Shown piece by piece: positions 8,801-16,151 of a stretch of DNA of 16,151 bases. Origin of the DNA: Rhizophlyctis rosea (Eukaryota; Chytridiomycota; Chytridiomycetes; Rhizophlyctidales; Rhizophlyctidaceae); the NCBI GenBank assembly GCA_027596075.1, contig JADGJC010000581.1, positions 1-16,151 of the forward strand, written 5' to 3'. Each line of letters begins with the position of its first letter. Within the stretch, counting starts at the first letter, position 1. A program made the position numbers and the translations under genes. The notes under the pieces were generated by a model. The model worked only from the letters and a program-made list of their open reading frames with translations, was not told where the DNA came from and ran no database searches.

Positions 8801-11800
8801 AAAGCAACTTGCGCTATGAGATGTTGCAAAAACTCGTGCGCGTCCTGATGGTAATGAAGAGATCAGGACTGCTCCGAGCTCAGTCAAGACAATGCGATCG
8901 CACCTCCTGCCTACTACAGAAAGGAAGTAAACAATGAGTGATCAGTGAACGAGCAAACTGAACGTGTAACGATATTTACTTTTCTACAAACTGGACGCCG
9001 TCACAGGTTGCCACCTGCAAGGTCGCAACGTCCATCTCGCGCTTCTCGTTCTTAGCCAAAAACAACTCATTCAGAATGACTGTGTATAGACCAGTCGATC
9101 CGAATCCCGTCGTCAAGAGCGAATCTGACCAAAAACAACTTTGTTTCAGTACGACTCAAAAGAACGCCCATGTGGATCAAGAAGTCTTTACCGGCAAATG
9201 AGGAATAATATAACATCTGTACGACGGCAGCCATGTAGCATGTGGCACCAATGTTCACTATTCCGCCCGCATGCTGGTTCGGAAAGTGAGGGTAAATGTT
9301 CGCTCATACTGTGCGTACCTTGCCTGGATGGTCGTATTCTTCTTACCTCAACAAGAGTCAACCCCCGTCTCCCAACCGGACGCTGCGCCAACTGTCTCGC
9401 AATCTCATCAACGGCAACCGTCACTCCGTCCTCATCGCCACCATCCTCTCCACCCCGCAACACTCTCGGAAGATCCAATTTGGTATGATGTATAGGATCG
9501 CCATTCGTCTCGGGGGTAAGGAGTTCCGCGCCAGATAGCTATAAATATCATCATGCGAAATGTAAGCATCCATAAGTAGCGCAACGGATGACACTTCGAT
9601 GATTTTCCTACCTCTTCCGCAATAATAGTTCCATCAATACTAGGCGACTTCGCCTTATCTGGGCGATGAGAACCGTCGGGTAACAACCATATGAAGTCAT
9701 CTGTCGGATATATATGAAGCAAAAGCGTAAACAGCGGGTCTTCAACGAGATCCTATGTTATGGCGATTTTCAATTAGTATGAAAGACGGAAAGGAAACGC
9801 AGGTGCATCCAGGGAAAGTTGGGAAATTGTAACTTCGGAAAGAAACCGAATTCCACATCCAAAAGCAACACTCACTGATATTTGATTCGAACACACCGGG
9901 CAACGACCGGTATGCTTTACGTCCTCTTCCAGTGTTACGAAAGTAGCCAAATCGAACGCTTGCTTATGCTGGCAGTGCCTTCCCCTAACCGGCATGCAAA
10001 TTCGCACTAGGCTGAGAGGATCCTTCAATGATACTCGTTCGGATCCCGCCGTTAATTCATAAGCGCTGGCATCGCTATTGCCGCTGATCGTGGCGTCATC
10101 ATCTTTCTCCTAACTTGGGTATAAGTAGGTGTTTTCCATCCAAAAATGAACCACCCAGCATACCTCGTCTTCATCCTCCGCCAAAACCCCGTCATGCCTC
10201 ATCTCCCCACCCGATATGCATTCAACACCCGTCAAACGGTGTAGTGTGTACTAATCAGCAGCAAAAATGAAAAAGAGTATCAATGCACCGCCACACGGAA
10301 TGAACTCGACCCTCCAACGACAACGACGATGCCAAAGCATTGCAAAAGAGACTTACTCGTCCTCCATCAACAACCACAGCATTCCTTGACGCAACATACC
10401 CCAGAATATCATCTAAGGCACCGTCACCCTTCGTCCCCGATATGCGTTCGCCGATTTCCCGTAATGCATTCAAGAAAGCCGGCCCATTCAATCTTTGCAA
10501 TGTACACTTGAACTTGTACAAAATTAATCCAATGGCGCCGCCGGTGAGCTTTTTGCATTCCAACCTCTGCTCGCGGCAGAACTTCGAAAATTATGACCCT
10601 GAGAGTGAAAAGAATATGGAAAGACTTTAAATGTCCGTTGTCAAAAAATGCCCACTCTTCCCGCAGGTCTCGACGAGCAACCGCATACATCCCAACTTGA
10701 ACGCATCTTCGTCCCAATGCCATTGAGCTTGTTCGACACCCGCACAGTCACAGGTAACTGAAAAACTTACTATTCATCAATGGCCCGCTGCGTGCTTCGT
10801 CTCCACCAACCGCAGCAGAACCCTTCGGGACTCCAAACGAACAATACTGCTTGTAAACATCGCCCACCACTTTCAAGCGAATGTTTCGGACCAATAACGG
10901 CGGCAACGGGGTCCCTTTTTTCTGCAAAGTGTGTGAGATGGTTGCAGACGAATCGCGGTATCAAAATGATCACTCACCTCCTTCTCACTAACACTCCGTG
11001 CTCCGGTCGATACAGTGGAGGCTGTTACGGGTGATCGCTTTATGACGAACGCTGCAGTTTTTCTGTGTACGCGAATCAGTATATGACTTTTTACTGGATG
11101 CGATGAATGGAAAAACAGCCTCGTGATCCGTCCAGAGGGAGCTTACATTGGTGGCGCTTTCGGATCATCTAGTGGTAAGGACCTTAACAGTTAGCACTTA
11201 CATTTGTTATGCAGCCGAAAACTCAGCTACACGCACCACACAACTCGCAACCATAATCGCGCAACGCAGCCAATATATCATTAGGGTTCCCGGCGATTTG
11301 AAATATGTTGTAGCCGTTGATCCTTTTGATGAAGTAATCTGTATTTACGCCGAGGAGAGTGCGGATGTGTTTTGTTTGTTTACTTCCATTTAAAGAGTAC
11401 TATTGGATGAAGGCAATACAAATCGTCAAAGTTAGAAGGCTTCCAGGAAATTGTGCCTGGGTCGCGCAGAGTACTTCACGACACCAGCATGAGATGTCAG
11501 CGTACCAGAAGTTTAGTTCTGCTATGGCCCGTGTACATCTGGCACCCTATTGAACTCAATTTCTCAAGAACTTCCGGCGGGTCTCCTTTTATCTCAAAGG
11601 CGTTCGCTACGGCTTTGGGGGGCTTGACGAGATAGCCGCTTCCCACACCCAGAAGCCTCCGAATGGTTTGGACATTCGTGGAAATGCCGAAGGTGTACTG
11701 ATACAGAAGTGAGACAAAGGATAGAATGATACTCAAGGGTTAGATGTGGGCGTGCTTGTAAATGTATACCAATGGAAGATGTTTGGCATTTGCATACCAA

Positions 11801-11823
11801 TTGCCTAGGAAACGGTCGGTCAT
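5880..11823 (-). CDS. Multidomain SP-RING / USP / coiled-coil / NET protein (SUMO-ligase and deubiquitinase-type fusion)
   Basis: Exons on the minus strand: 11823-11770, 11697-11506, 11399-11237, 11168-11147, 11062-10978, 10921-10771, [one unresolved exon], 10566-10357, 10250-10164, 10109-9876, 9752-9612, 9538-9347, 9273-9192, 9124-8980, 8913-8904, 8844-8611, 8547-8370, 8292-8215, 8145-7992, 7924-7839, 7770-7709, 7638-7533, 7470-7427, 7367-7278, 7185-7064, 7000-6926, 6858-6103, 5988-5880. These give 3,862 nt; phases agree at every resolved junction. Start ATG 11823; ATG 11827, with an earlier GTATGC donor, also joins in frame. The 22-nt exon could be skipped through another acceptor. Domains in order: two ~55-residue repeats, PIAS/Siz-like helices and SP-RING, acidic linker, USP catalytic domain with intact Cys, His and Asp, coiled coil, NET, Gln-rich tail. 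The likely role is attaching SUMO and removing ubiquitin or a ubiquitin-like protein, with the NET domain docking onto chromatin-factor peptides. That role is inferred from the domain families. No in-frame stop or promoter-sized gap separates the SP-RING and USP parts. Confidence 0.85.
6103..6858 (-). other. Gln-rich and acidic C-terminal tail (single 756-nt exon)
   Basis: This largest exon encodes a low-complexity tail: Gln/Met/Pro-rich repeats (QMTQISQLTQLPQMAQ, then QQQQSLQLLQQQHL), a short poly-Ala run, an acidic stretch (SDDGNEVDEDGG) and an Arg/Ser basic patch (RRRSSSS). It ends MTVQYG and joins by a phase-2 intron (6102-5989, with CTGAC before TTTCCAG) to a final exon ending TGA at 5880. 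Such tails are typical of transcription-associated proteins, consistent with the NET domain just before it. Confidence 0.75.
7064..7367 (-). other. NET (extra-terminal) domain
   Basis: Exons 7367-7278 and 7185-7064 encode ESKHAEIITLLQSVFKP joined to TDGQTEIVLDWEMLDKRTAY and then RLYQFVKKQIRGR. This matches the second half of the NET domain of BET proteins and TAF14: a helix with I-I-x-L-L, an acidic E-I-x-L-D strand, then L-x-x-x-T-x-x-x-L-x-x-F-V. NET domains bind short hydrophobic-basic peptides of chromatin regulators. The first NET helix is not obvious; a coiled coil sits there. No bromodomain is visible in the protein. Confidence 0.75.
7427..7770 (-). other. Coiled-coil segment between USP and NET
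   Basis: Exons 7770-7709, 7638-7533 and 7470-7427 encode charged heptad-like sequence: DDELSRVKEQLARTED, ILTYWKQKFDEISVKLYHVK, then AEVQVLKEENDRLKTE. It probably mediates oligomerisation or spacing. The three introns around it are 62-70 nt and phase-consistent. Confidence 0.65.
7992..9273 (-). other. Ubiquitin-specific protease (USP, peptidase C19) catalytic domain
   Basis: Cys box: GGIVNIGATCYMAAVVQML (9264-9208, catalytic Cys codon 9240-9238, oxyanion Asn present). QDAHEF-type box: a 10-nt exon supplies N-R-Q-E and the next exon starts DAHEFLQHL. Zinc-knuckle pairs: CIAC (exon 8844-8611) and CQC (exon 8547-8370). Then LPAVLILHLARFGF, VCFMLRGLIMHYG, and the His box SGHYVYAAF with GSWTLYDDDVV (catalytic His codon 8143-8141, Asp in DDD), ending VYMLLYQR. 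All catalytic residues are intact. Family knowledge: cysteine proteases removing ubiquitin, in a few members SUMO. The usual MNS after TCY is MAA here. Confidence 0.9.
9612..10566 (-). other. PIAS/Siz-like helical segment, SP-RING and post-RING motif
   Basis: Exon 10566-10357 (YKFKCTLQRLNGPAFLNALR ...) resembles the helical stretch that precedes the SP-RING in PIAS proteins. After an acidic loop, exon 10109-9876 holds the SP-RING: RVSLKDPLSLVRICMPVRG, then RHCQHKQAFDL and GRCPVC. The four expected zinc ligands (C, H, C, C) are present. The usual Cys of the CPL motif, the Cys of QCFD and the Trp before CPVC are replaced. Exon 9752-9612 gives the post-RING signature DPLFTLLLHIY and DDFIWLLPDGSHRP, as in PIAS. 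SP-RING proteins bring the SUMO E2 (Ubc9) to substrates. Confidence 0.8.
11237..11697 (-). other. Two copies of an unrecognised ~55-residue repeat
   Basis: Exon 11697-11506 starts YTFGIS, with QTIRRLLGV and FEIKGDPPEVLEKLSSIGC. Exon 11399-11237 starts YSLNGS, with KHIRTLLGV and FQIAGNPNDILAALRDYGC. The shared pattern is Y-[AST]-[VLF] ... I-R-x-[FL]-[FL] ... x-I-x-G-x-[PS]-x-x-[IV]-x-x-x-L-x-x-x-x-C. The left-hand gene (85-1255) has two further copies. Confidence 0.7.
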
Positions 11824-11954
11824 CCATACTGCAGTCTTACTACACGTATGAAAGTGACAGTGGTTTATTGCTTTTGTTTATCGGAGTATGAGGTTTCTAT
11901 GTACCAGACCGGAGTAAGCCTGTCGCAACGTCTTTGCACTGAAACGGAGGGTGC

Positions 11955-12239
11955 TTACCGAAATGGGTTTTTGGAGGTCCGACGTGAAAACACTACAAGA
12001 ATTGAAGAAGCGTATACGACACCAATAGCAACACTACCACCAACGCCCCGCCCCTTCCTAGGGGCCCGTTGTGATTGTGCGTAGACTAGGTAAGAAACAA
12101 CAAGAACGATGAGGGTGGTTGCGGGTATCAAATTGTGGAGTCTGTGGAGTCTGTGGGAAAAGACTAAAAATAGGTCTTTGGTCCATCCACCGCAGCACCG
12201 CAGCCGGAAGTCCTGCCCAGGATGTCCATGTCCGTCCAT
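11955..12239 (-). CDS. Possible small two-helix membrane protein
   Basis: An uninterrupted 94-codon frame from ATG (12239) to TAA (11955-11957). Two hydrophobic segments, LIPATTLIVLVVSYLVY and GSVAIGVVYASSILVVF, flank a basic loop (RAPRKGRG), and the tail is basic. I recognise no family. It ends about 130 bp before the start of the large gene on the same strand. A GTAAGC at its end could instead be a donor site, making this a leader exon; I found no phase-consistent acceptor. A short direct repeat (about 12135-12156) lies inside it. Confidence 0.3.
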   Translation of the reverse strand: MDGHGHPGQDFRLRCCGGWTKDLFLVFSHRLHRLHNLIPATTLIVLVVSYLVYAQSQRAPRKGRGVGGSVAIGVVYASSILVVFSRRTSKNPFR

Positions 12240-12559
12240 CTCATATTATCCCAATTGGGCAAGATTGAACCAGCTTACGTAACATCCACGTGATACCTTC
12301 GTAATGTCAAATTGTCAATCATAATGATGTCATCTGATCACCATTGAATGCCCGGTCAAGACTCAACTGACAACGATTTTCCAACCATTCCTTTGATTGA
12401 CCTCCTTCCCCCAGACAGGTCCTCGACACTCCACTTCCGGCCAGCTCGACACCCTTCGACTCTTCCAACTCCCCAATCCTCCAAGGTTTGGACTACCTAT
12501 CGTGAGGAGCGAACGTCTACCCCCTCCGGCAACAGCAAGACCTCTTAACGCGGCAACAC

Positions 12560-12830
12560 CTGCACCTTCGATGCCCCCAAGATCAATTCCGGTGGGGCTA
12601 TCCGGCGGTCTCTCTTCGGTGCTTTCAACCTCAACTCCAACAACTTCAACTTCGACGGCGGCCCTTCTTCCCCGCCTTCAAAATCAATCTAATGAGGCTC
12701 GACGGCGCTCCCTTCTTCCCATGCCTGCAAGATCAATCTACATCAGGCTCGACGGCGGTCTCTTCTTCCACGCCTGCAAGATCAAATTACATCAGGCTCG
12801 ACGGCGGTGGTCTTCGGCGGCAAGCTGCAG
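12560..12830 (+). repeat. 49-bp minisatellite, first block
   Basis: Successive units begin at 12674, 12723 and 12772, exactly 49 bp apart, with a core of GCCTGCAAGATCAA, TACATCAGGCTCGACGGCGG and TCTCTTCTTCC. More degenerate units lie upstream to about 12560 (for example GCCCCCAAGATCAA). Because 49 is not a multiple of three, successive units change frame, which argues against the overlapping 182-codon frame being a protein. Confidence 0.75.
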
Positions 12831-12880
12831 CAGCGGAAATATGGGAATGTGGACTTGCGAAAGAGTTATCCCCATTACAC

Positions 12881-13110
12881 CAGGTATGGCGGGAGAAAAT
12901 TGTCCGTGCCCCGGGGCTATCGCGAAAATCGTCGGCTTTCTATAAGCACGAGGGTCCCAGCTGTACAGTGTTGAGCACTGGAGCATGGGAACTGCGGTCA
13001 TAGCGTTGGGTAGCGTCCAACAGGAAAGGGCCGTAGGTTTGTTAAAATGTCGCCTTTTTGGCGTCAAATAGTTGAAAGGGGTGATGCCCGGGCACTGTTT
13101 GACTGACTCT
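12881..13110 (+). repeat. Dispersed repeat element, copy B
   Basis: It has the same ordered blocks as copies A and C: CAGGTATGGCG (12881), GGGAACTGCGGTCA (12988), GGGCCGTAGG (13028), the hairpin CGCCTTTTTGGCG (13051) and ATGCCCGGGCAC (13084), which contains the palindrome TGCCCGGGCA. Confidence 0.65.
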
Positions 13111-13339
13111 TGCGTGTATTCTGCGCTGGTTTGTTGTTGCATTCATCCATCTCTCTCCAAGCTGCATATGCCTTCGACGAACCTGACGGTCGGCCTCGGC
13201 ATCGCACCTCATCTTTCGGCTCCCTCTTCTCCAAGATCCAAACAACCACGAGGAGACGAAAATCGGCAACCTTCCACCACCAATAAGAAGCTGCACTCGA
13301 CGGCTCTGCATCTTCAATATTAACGAAAGTGGTGCTTCT

Positions 13340-13500
13340 CGTCCGCCCCCAAGATCAACAGAAACGGGGCACTCCGACGGTCCTCTTCCACGCCCCCTTA
13401 TGGGGCACTCCGGCGATACTTCTCGATGCCTTCAAGATCAACGACAGCAGGCTCCCTCGGCGGTCCTACTCGATGCCTCCAAGATCAAAACGTGTGAGAC
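13340..13500 (+). repeat. 49-bp minisatellite, second, degenerate block
   Basis: It contains several GCC-x-x-CAAGATCAA cores followed by GGCACTCC or GGCTCCCTCGGCGGTCC variants and TCTTCCACG or ACTCGATG tails. This is the diverged counterpart of the block at 12560-12830, placed at the same relative position before copy C. Confidence 0.55.
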
Positions 13501-13580
13501 TCTACCGGTCTCCTGGCAGCAATTGGCGGCGATCTTTGGCAGCAAGTTTTGAAAAAGCGGAGATGTAGATGTAAAGTTGT

Positions 13581-13810
13581 CGGGTATGGCGAGGTACGGC
13601 GAGGGAAAAGCGTGGGTGCCTGGGAAACCTGCAACATCGATAGCTTCCTATATGTCAAGTGGTCCCCGGGGTATGGTCTTGTACCAGCGAAGGGGAACTG
13701 CGGTCCTATGTTGGAGTTGCACCCAAAGGAGGGGCCGTAGATGCTTTGAATGCCGCCTTTTTGGCGTGCAACAGATTGTTAGTCTCGATGCCCGGGCATG
13801 GTTCCACTAA
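13581..13810 (+). repeat. Dispersed repeat element, copy C
   Basis: Blocks match copy B at a constant offset of about 700-705 bp: GTATGGCG (13584), GGGGAACTGCGGTCC (13692), GGGGCCGTAG (13731), CGCCTTTTTGGCG (13754) and TGCCCGGGCA (13789). The CTGGGAAACCTGCAACAT stretch (13620 on) is shared with copy A. B and C therefore form a diverged direct duplication. Confidence 0.65.
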
Positions 13811-14021
13811 CTTTCGCCTGCTTTTCTGCGTTGGTCTTGTTGTCGCATTTACTTCCATCTCATCCATCTCAGCATATATCCGACCAAGAAGCGACGGAAT
13901 ACCCGTCGAACAAGAATTAGCGTAGCCATCCCCATATTTCCTTGTATTTGAGTGACACCCGATGCTGGATGCCATATTCAGCTCCAAGACGCACGGGTTA
14001 CCTCATCCCCGCAAGGGGTTA

Positions 14022-14094
14022 CTTCCTGTAGCTTAATGGTAAAGCGACCATCTTTCAGGAGACGGTGATGCTGGTTCAAGTCCAGCTGGGAAGT
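14022..14094 (+). tRNA. tRNA-like sequence, organelle/bacterial style, poor anticodon arm
   Basis: The acceptor 14022-14028 pairs with 14087-14093 over 7 bp (two G-U). The D arm is GCTT-AATGGTA-AAGC (14031-14045). The T arm is GCTGG-TTCAAGT-CCAGC (14070-14086), perfect. The middle, 14047-14069, folds only as ACCATCT/AGACGGT with an A-C mismatch and a 6-nt loop, so no standard 7-nt anticodon loop forms and the anticodon is unclear (TTC or TCA possible). The D arm resembles mitochondrial or bacterial tRNAs. It may be a tRNA relic or a mitochondrial-derived insert. Confidence 0.55.
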
Positions 14095-14480
14095 ATGACG
14101 CCGCGCTCGCGGCCAATCTCAACACTATCCCACATATTCTTCATCATGACGCACCGGCAAAATCAATTCACAAGATCGTCCCGCCATTCTTCAACATCCA
14201 TCCACTCTTGCGCCACCAGTCGCCGGCGCCATCAGCTAGTTTTAGTTACATTTGTCCTGTGCTGCGCAAATATATTGCAATTTTTACATATCGATACACT
14301 CAAACTACTATGAAGTGACGCTAGATCAGGATCTGCTTCTTTCCTTCTTTGCTACTTCACCACGATGTTTCGAAAAGGCTAACTACCCCACATTTGATTG
14401 TCAATTACATCAAATGCAATCTCACCAGGTCGGCACCAAATCCAATTCGCGGACATGACGTATAGCTCTGTTCCCATCAC
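14095..14480. other. No supported feature
   Basis: Short competing frames only. A plus frame from ATG 14146 ends in a hydrophobic stretch (14235-14300), but it has no family or splice support. Confidence 0.35.
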
Positions 14481-15050
14481 ATGCACCAAAATGACGATGC
14501 CGAACGATACATCCGCAACACAACAACCAGCATTCGAGTTTCAGCTTTCAAGCCTGCTGCTGAATTCGGACTCACGACAGCATTCATGACATCAAGTCCC
14601 GCCATCCCTACCATACCCCTCCCCAACGCGAAACGCATACCTCTCCATCCGGACCACAACCACAGCAGACATAACCGCTGCACCAGCACCTCAATGCTCA
14701 ATGCTCAATCCTCTCTTCAACATCAACCCTCTCCCTCGACCTCCACATGTCCCCCTCCCACCCCACCTTTCCACAATTCCCTCACCCCCAAACCACATGA
14801 CCACGCAACCCACACCCGCACCTACATCTGCCCCACCTGCCCAAAAGCCGCTCCAACCCCAACTCTCTCACATCCTCCCGCCCACGCCCTTTCCTATTCC
14901 TACACCGTCCCGCGGCAACCAAACAAGTCCCGCTTCGGCATGCAAAAAAAACGTCATTTGAAATTGCCGACGTTGCGAGCGTGCACAAGGAGGCGCCGCG
15001 GTGTGGGCGTGTGGGATGACGTTTAGTGCGCTGGAGAGGCGGGTGAGGGA
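14481..15050 (+). pseudogene. C2H2 zinc-finger-like remnant with low-complexity leader
   Basis: A plus frame rich in Ser, Pro, His and Thr reaches THTRTYICPTCPKA (about 14809-14850), like the start of a C2H2 finger, but only 10 residues separate the second Cys from the next His instead of 12. Further on the same frame reads RFGMQKKRHLK, and another frame reads WACGMTFSALERRVREEG (about 15004-15057), both typical of fungal finger proteins. The pieces lie in different frames, so I read this as a decayed finger gene. The leader is C-rich DNA whose protein-like look could be compositional. Confidence 0.3.
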
Positions 15051-15054
15051 GGAA

Positions 15055-15100
15055 GGGGGTTGGGTGTGGGGGGTTGGGGTATGGGGATGGTAGTTGGGGG
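15055..15100 (+). other. G-quadruplex motif
   Basis: Five G-runs of 3-6 with 1-3 nt loops (15055-15059, 15062-15064, 15068-15073, 15076-15079, 15083-15086), plus another run at 15096-15100. It faces a long C-rich stretch at about 14735-14900 on the same strand. Confidence 0.6.
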
Positions 15101-15381
15101 AAGGTTTGTCGTCACCCACCGCGAGTTTCCTCATTCGACGCCCCTCCATGCGCCTCCCTCCCGCTCCACCCATTCCCAATACATTCATACAACATCACTC
15201 GAACCTCCTTCCTCCCCGCCGCCCTTCCTCCTCGCTGGAACCCGCCGTCTAATCGTACGGGCTTAGAACATCGAATGCGAGTCGGTGTGGGGGGTTTGAG
15301 TTTCGTGGAAGGAGCGTGAAAGGAGGGATGAGAAGTTATGTGGGAGGTTGGTAGTGCTTCTGTTTGAGGAATTTTGATAGA
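15101..15381. other. No supported feature
   Basis: Pyrimidine-rich then purine-rich sequence with only short rival frames; nothing recognisable. Confidence 0.35.
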
Positions 15382-15795
15382 CTAGGCAGGTGCTGGCAGC
15401 CATGTGCTGCCCCGTTGCGATGTAAGGCGGAGGAGGTGTTGCTGGGATAAGGACAAGACACCGTTATGAGTGGATGCGAAGAAGTCGTAAGGATCATACA
15501 GGGGGTCGTATGAGTAACCTAGGCAATGTGGGATTCGTGCGAACGGTTGGTGATGCTTTGCTTTGCTGTTCGATTGAATGAGGACCGATGGACTTTTGGA
15601 CACGGGCAACAATGAGTGTGACTTTTTTTTTGCTGGAAGATAGGGCACGATGTGAATCTTTGTGCGCATGCATGTATGGGGGGACCATGCAAGCGCGGGG
15701 AGCACTTCGCTCTCCTCCATCACCGTTTTTGACTTTGAGATGCGGGAAAGGTGGACATGTTTGGTTGCTTTCTTCCCTTCCAAGTTGATGGACAT
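15382..15795 (-). CDS. Hypothetical protein, 137 codons
   Basis: ATG (15795, context AGGGAATGT) to TAG (15382) with no break. I recognise no family. The N-terminal third is Lys-rich (EGKKATKHVH, RISKSKTVMEE) and the C-terminal part has YDPLYDPYDFF. There is no signal peptide or membrane helix. It could be a single-exon gene, a terminal exon, or chance; two shorter rival frames overlap it. Confidence 0.3.
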   Translation of the reverse strand: MSINLEGKKATKHVHLSRISKSKTVMEESEVLPALAWSPHTCMRTKIHIVPYLPAKKKSHSLLPVSKSPSVLIQSNSKAKHHQPFARIPHCLGYSYDPLYDPYDFFASTHNGVLSLSQQHLLRLTSQRGSTWLPAPA

Positions 15796-16151
15796 TCCCT
15801 TTCTTTCATGCCGTTTTTGGACATTTTCTGTTTTTGGTTCTCTTGTAAGGTTCCGAAGGATTTTCAGAGTGTTGTAAAGTAATCTATCATCAATATAATG
15901 ATCTTGTCGAGTTCCTTTCGCCCCGTATGGGGAGTGAAGAATGGAGGAGATGGAAAATGTTGGGAAGATGGTGTCTTGGCATTTTCGGGACGTGGGGGAT
16001 TGGTGTTGGCAGAGATGATGTAATTCTCGATGGGTAGCTGATGACCTTGCAGACTGCCTGTGTCTCTGTGGAAACCCGCAAGGGACTAAAAGATTGCAAG
16101 CTTCTCCAGCTTGCGGAAGGTCTAGATCTATGTGATGAGGACCCCCCCCCC
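15796..16151. other. No supported feature; ends in C homopolymer
   Basis: Short rival frames only (for example 15890-16099 minus, Ser/Pro/His-rich). The last ten bases are C. Confidence 0.35.

Noticed and set aside
10424..10723. 99-codon minus frame with a faint PINIT-like stretch
   Set aside because: It ends at a stop without reaching the SP-RING frame. The overlapping frame 10566-10357 joins the SP-RING exons through a good GTAAGT site. Kept only as part of the unresolved exon.
12397..12945. 182-codon plus frame
   Set aside because: It lies over the 49-bp minisatellite; unit length is not a multiple of three and repeats change frame, so the open frame is compositional.
12560..13500. CRISPR-like array
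   Set aside because: Units are contiguous, variable 49-bp repeats without equal spacers, in eukaryotic DNA.
1..16151. Telomeric ends from the terminal C-runs
   Set aside because: Both ends carry C on the same strand and no telomere unit is visible.

Overview
This window looks like nuclear DNA of an intron-rich fungus, probably an early-diverging (zoosporic-type) lineage. The evidence is many short spliceosomal introns (mostly 54-123 nt, GTRNGN-like 5' sites, CTRAY branch points, YAG ends), a fungal-like eIF3 subunit L relic and an HSF/SKN7-type DNA-binding-domain relic. The lineage call is an inference. Both window ends are runs of C, so this may be a whole contig broken at homopolymers.

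The main feature is one long minus-strand gene, about 11,823 to 5,880, which I rebuilt exon by exon (about 28 exons, at least 1,287 codons). In order the protein carries two copies of an unrecognised ~55-residue repeat, a PIAS/Siz-like segment with an SP-RING (SUMO E3 ligase type), an acidic linker, a complete ubiquitin-specific-protease (USP, C19) catalytic domain with all catalytic residues, a coiled coil, a NET (BET extra-terminal) domain and a long Gln-rich tail. Except for one unresolved exon near 10.57-10.77 kb, every junction keeps the frame. A SUMO ligase and a deubiquitinase-type protease in one chain, with a NET docking domain, is an architecture I do not know from described proteins.

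A second minus-strand gene begins at 1,255 and runs toward the left edge. It carries two more copies of the same ~55-residue repeat, with the same exon boundaries, so it is probably a paralogue of the front end of the large gene.

Between these genes (about 2.2-5.6 kb) lies a set of broken coding remnants: membrane-protein-like frames (+), an eIF3L 3' part (-), an HSF-type DNA-binding domain (-) directly abutting it, and an unidentified fragment (+). Each carries frameshifts or stops. The right part (12.3-14.0 kb) is a diverged ~700 bp tandem duplication of a repeat element with an internal 49-bp minisatellite; a third copy sits at 1.9-2.1 kb. Beyond it are a tRNA-like sequence with a poor anticodon arm (14,022), a C2H2 zinc-finger-like relic, a G-quadruplex motif and one plausible 137-codon ORF.
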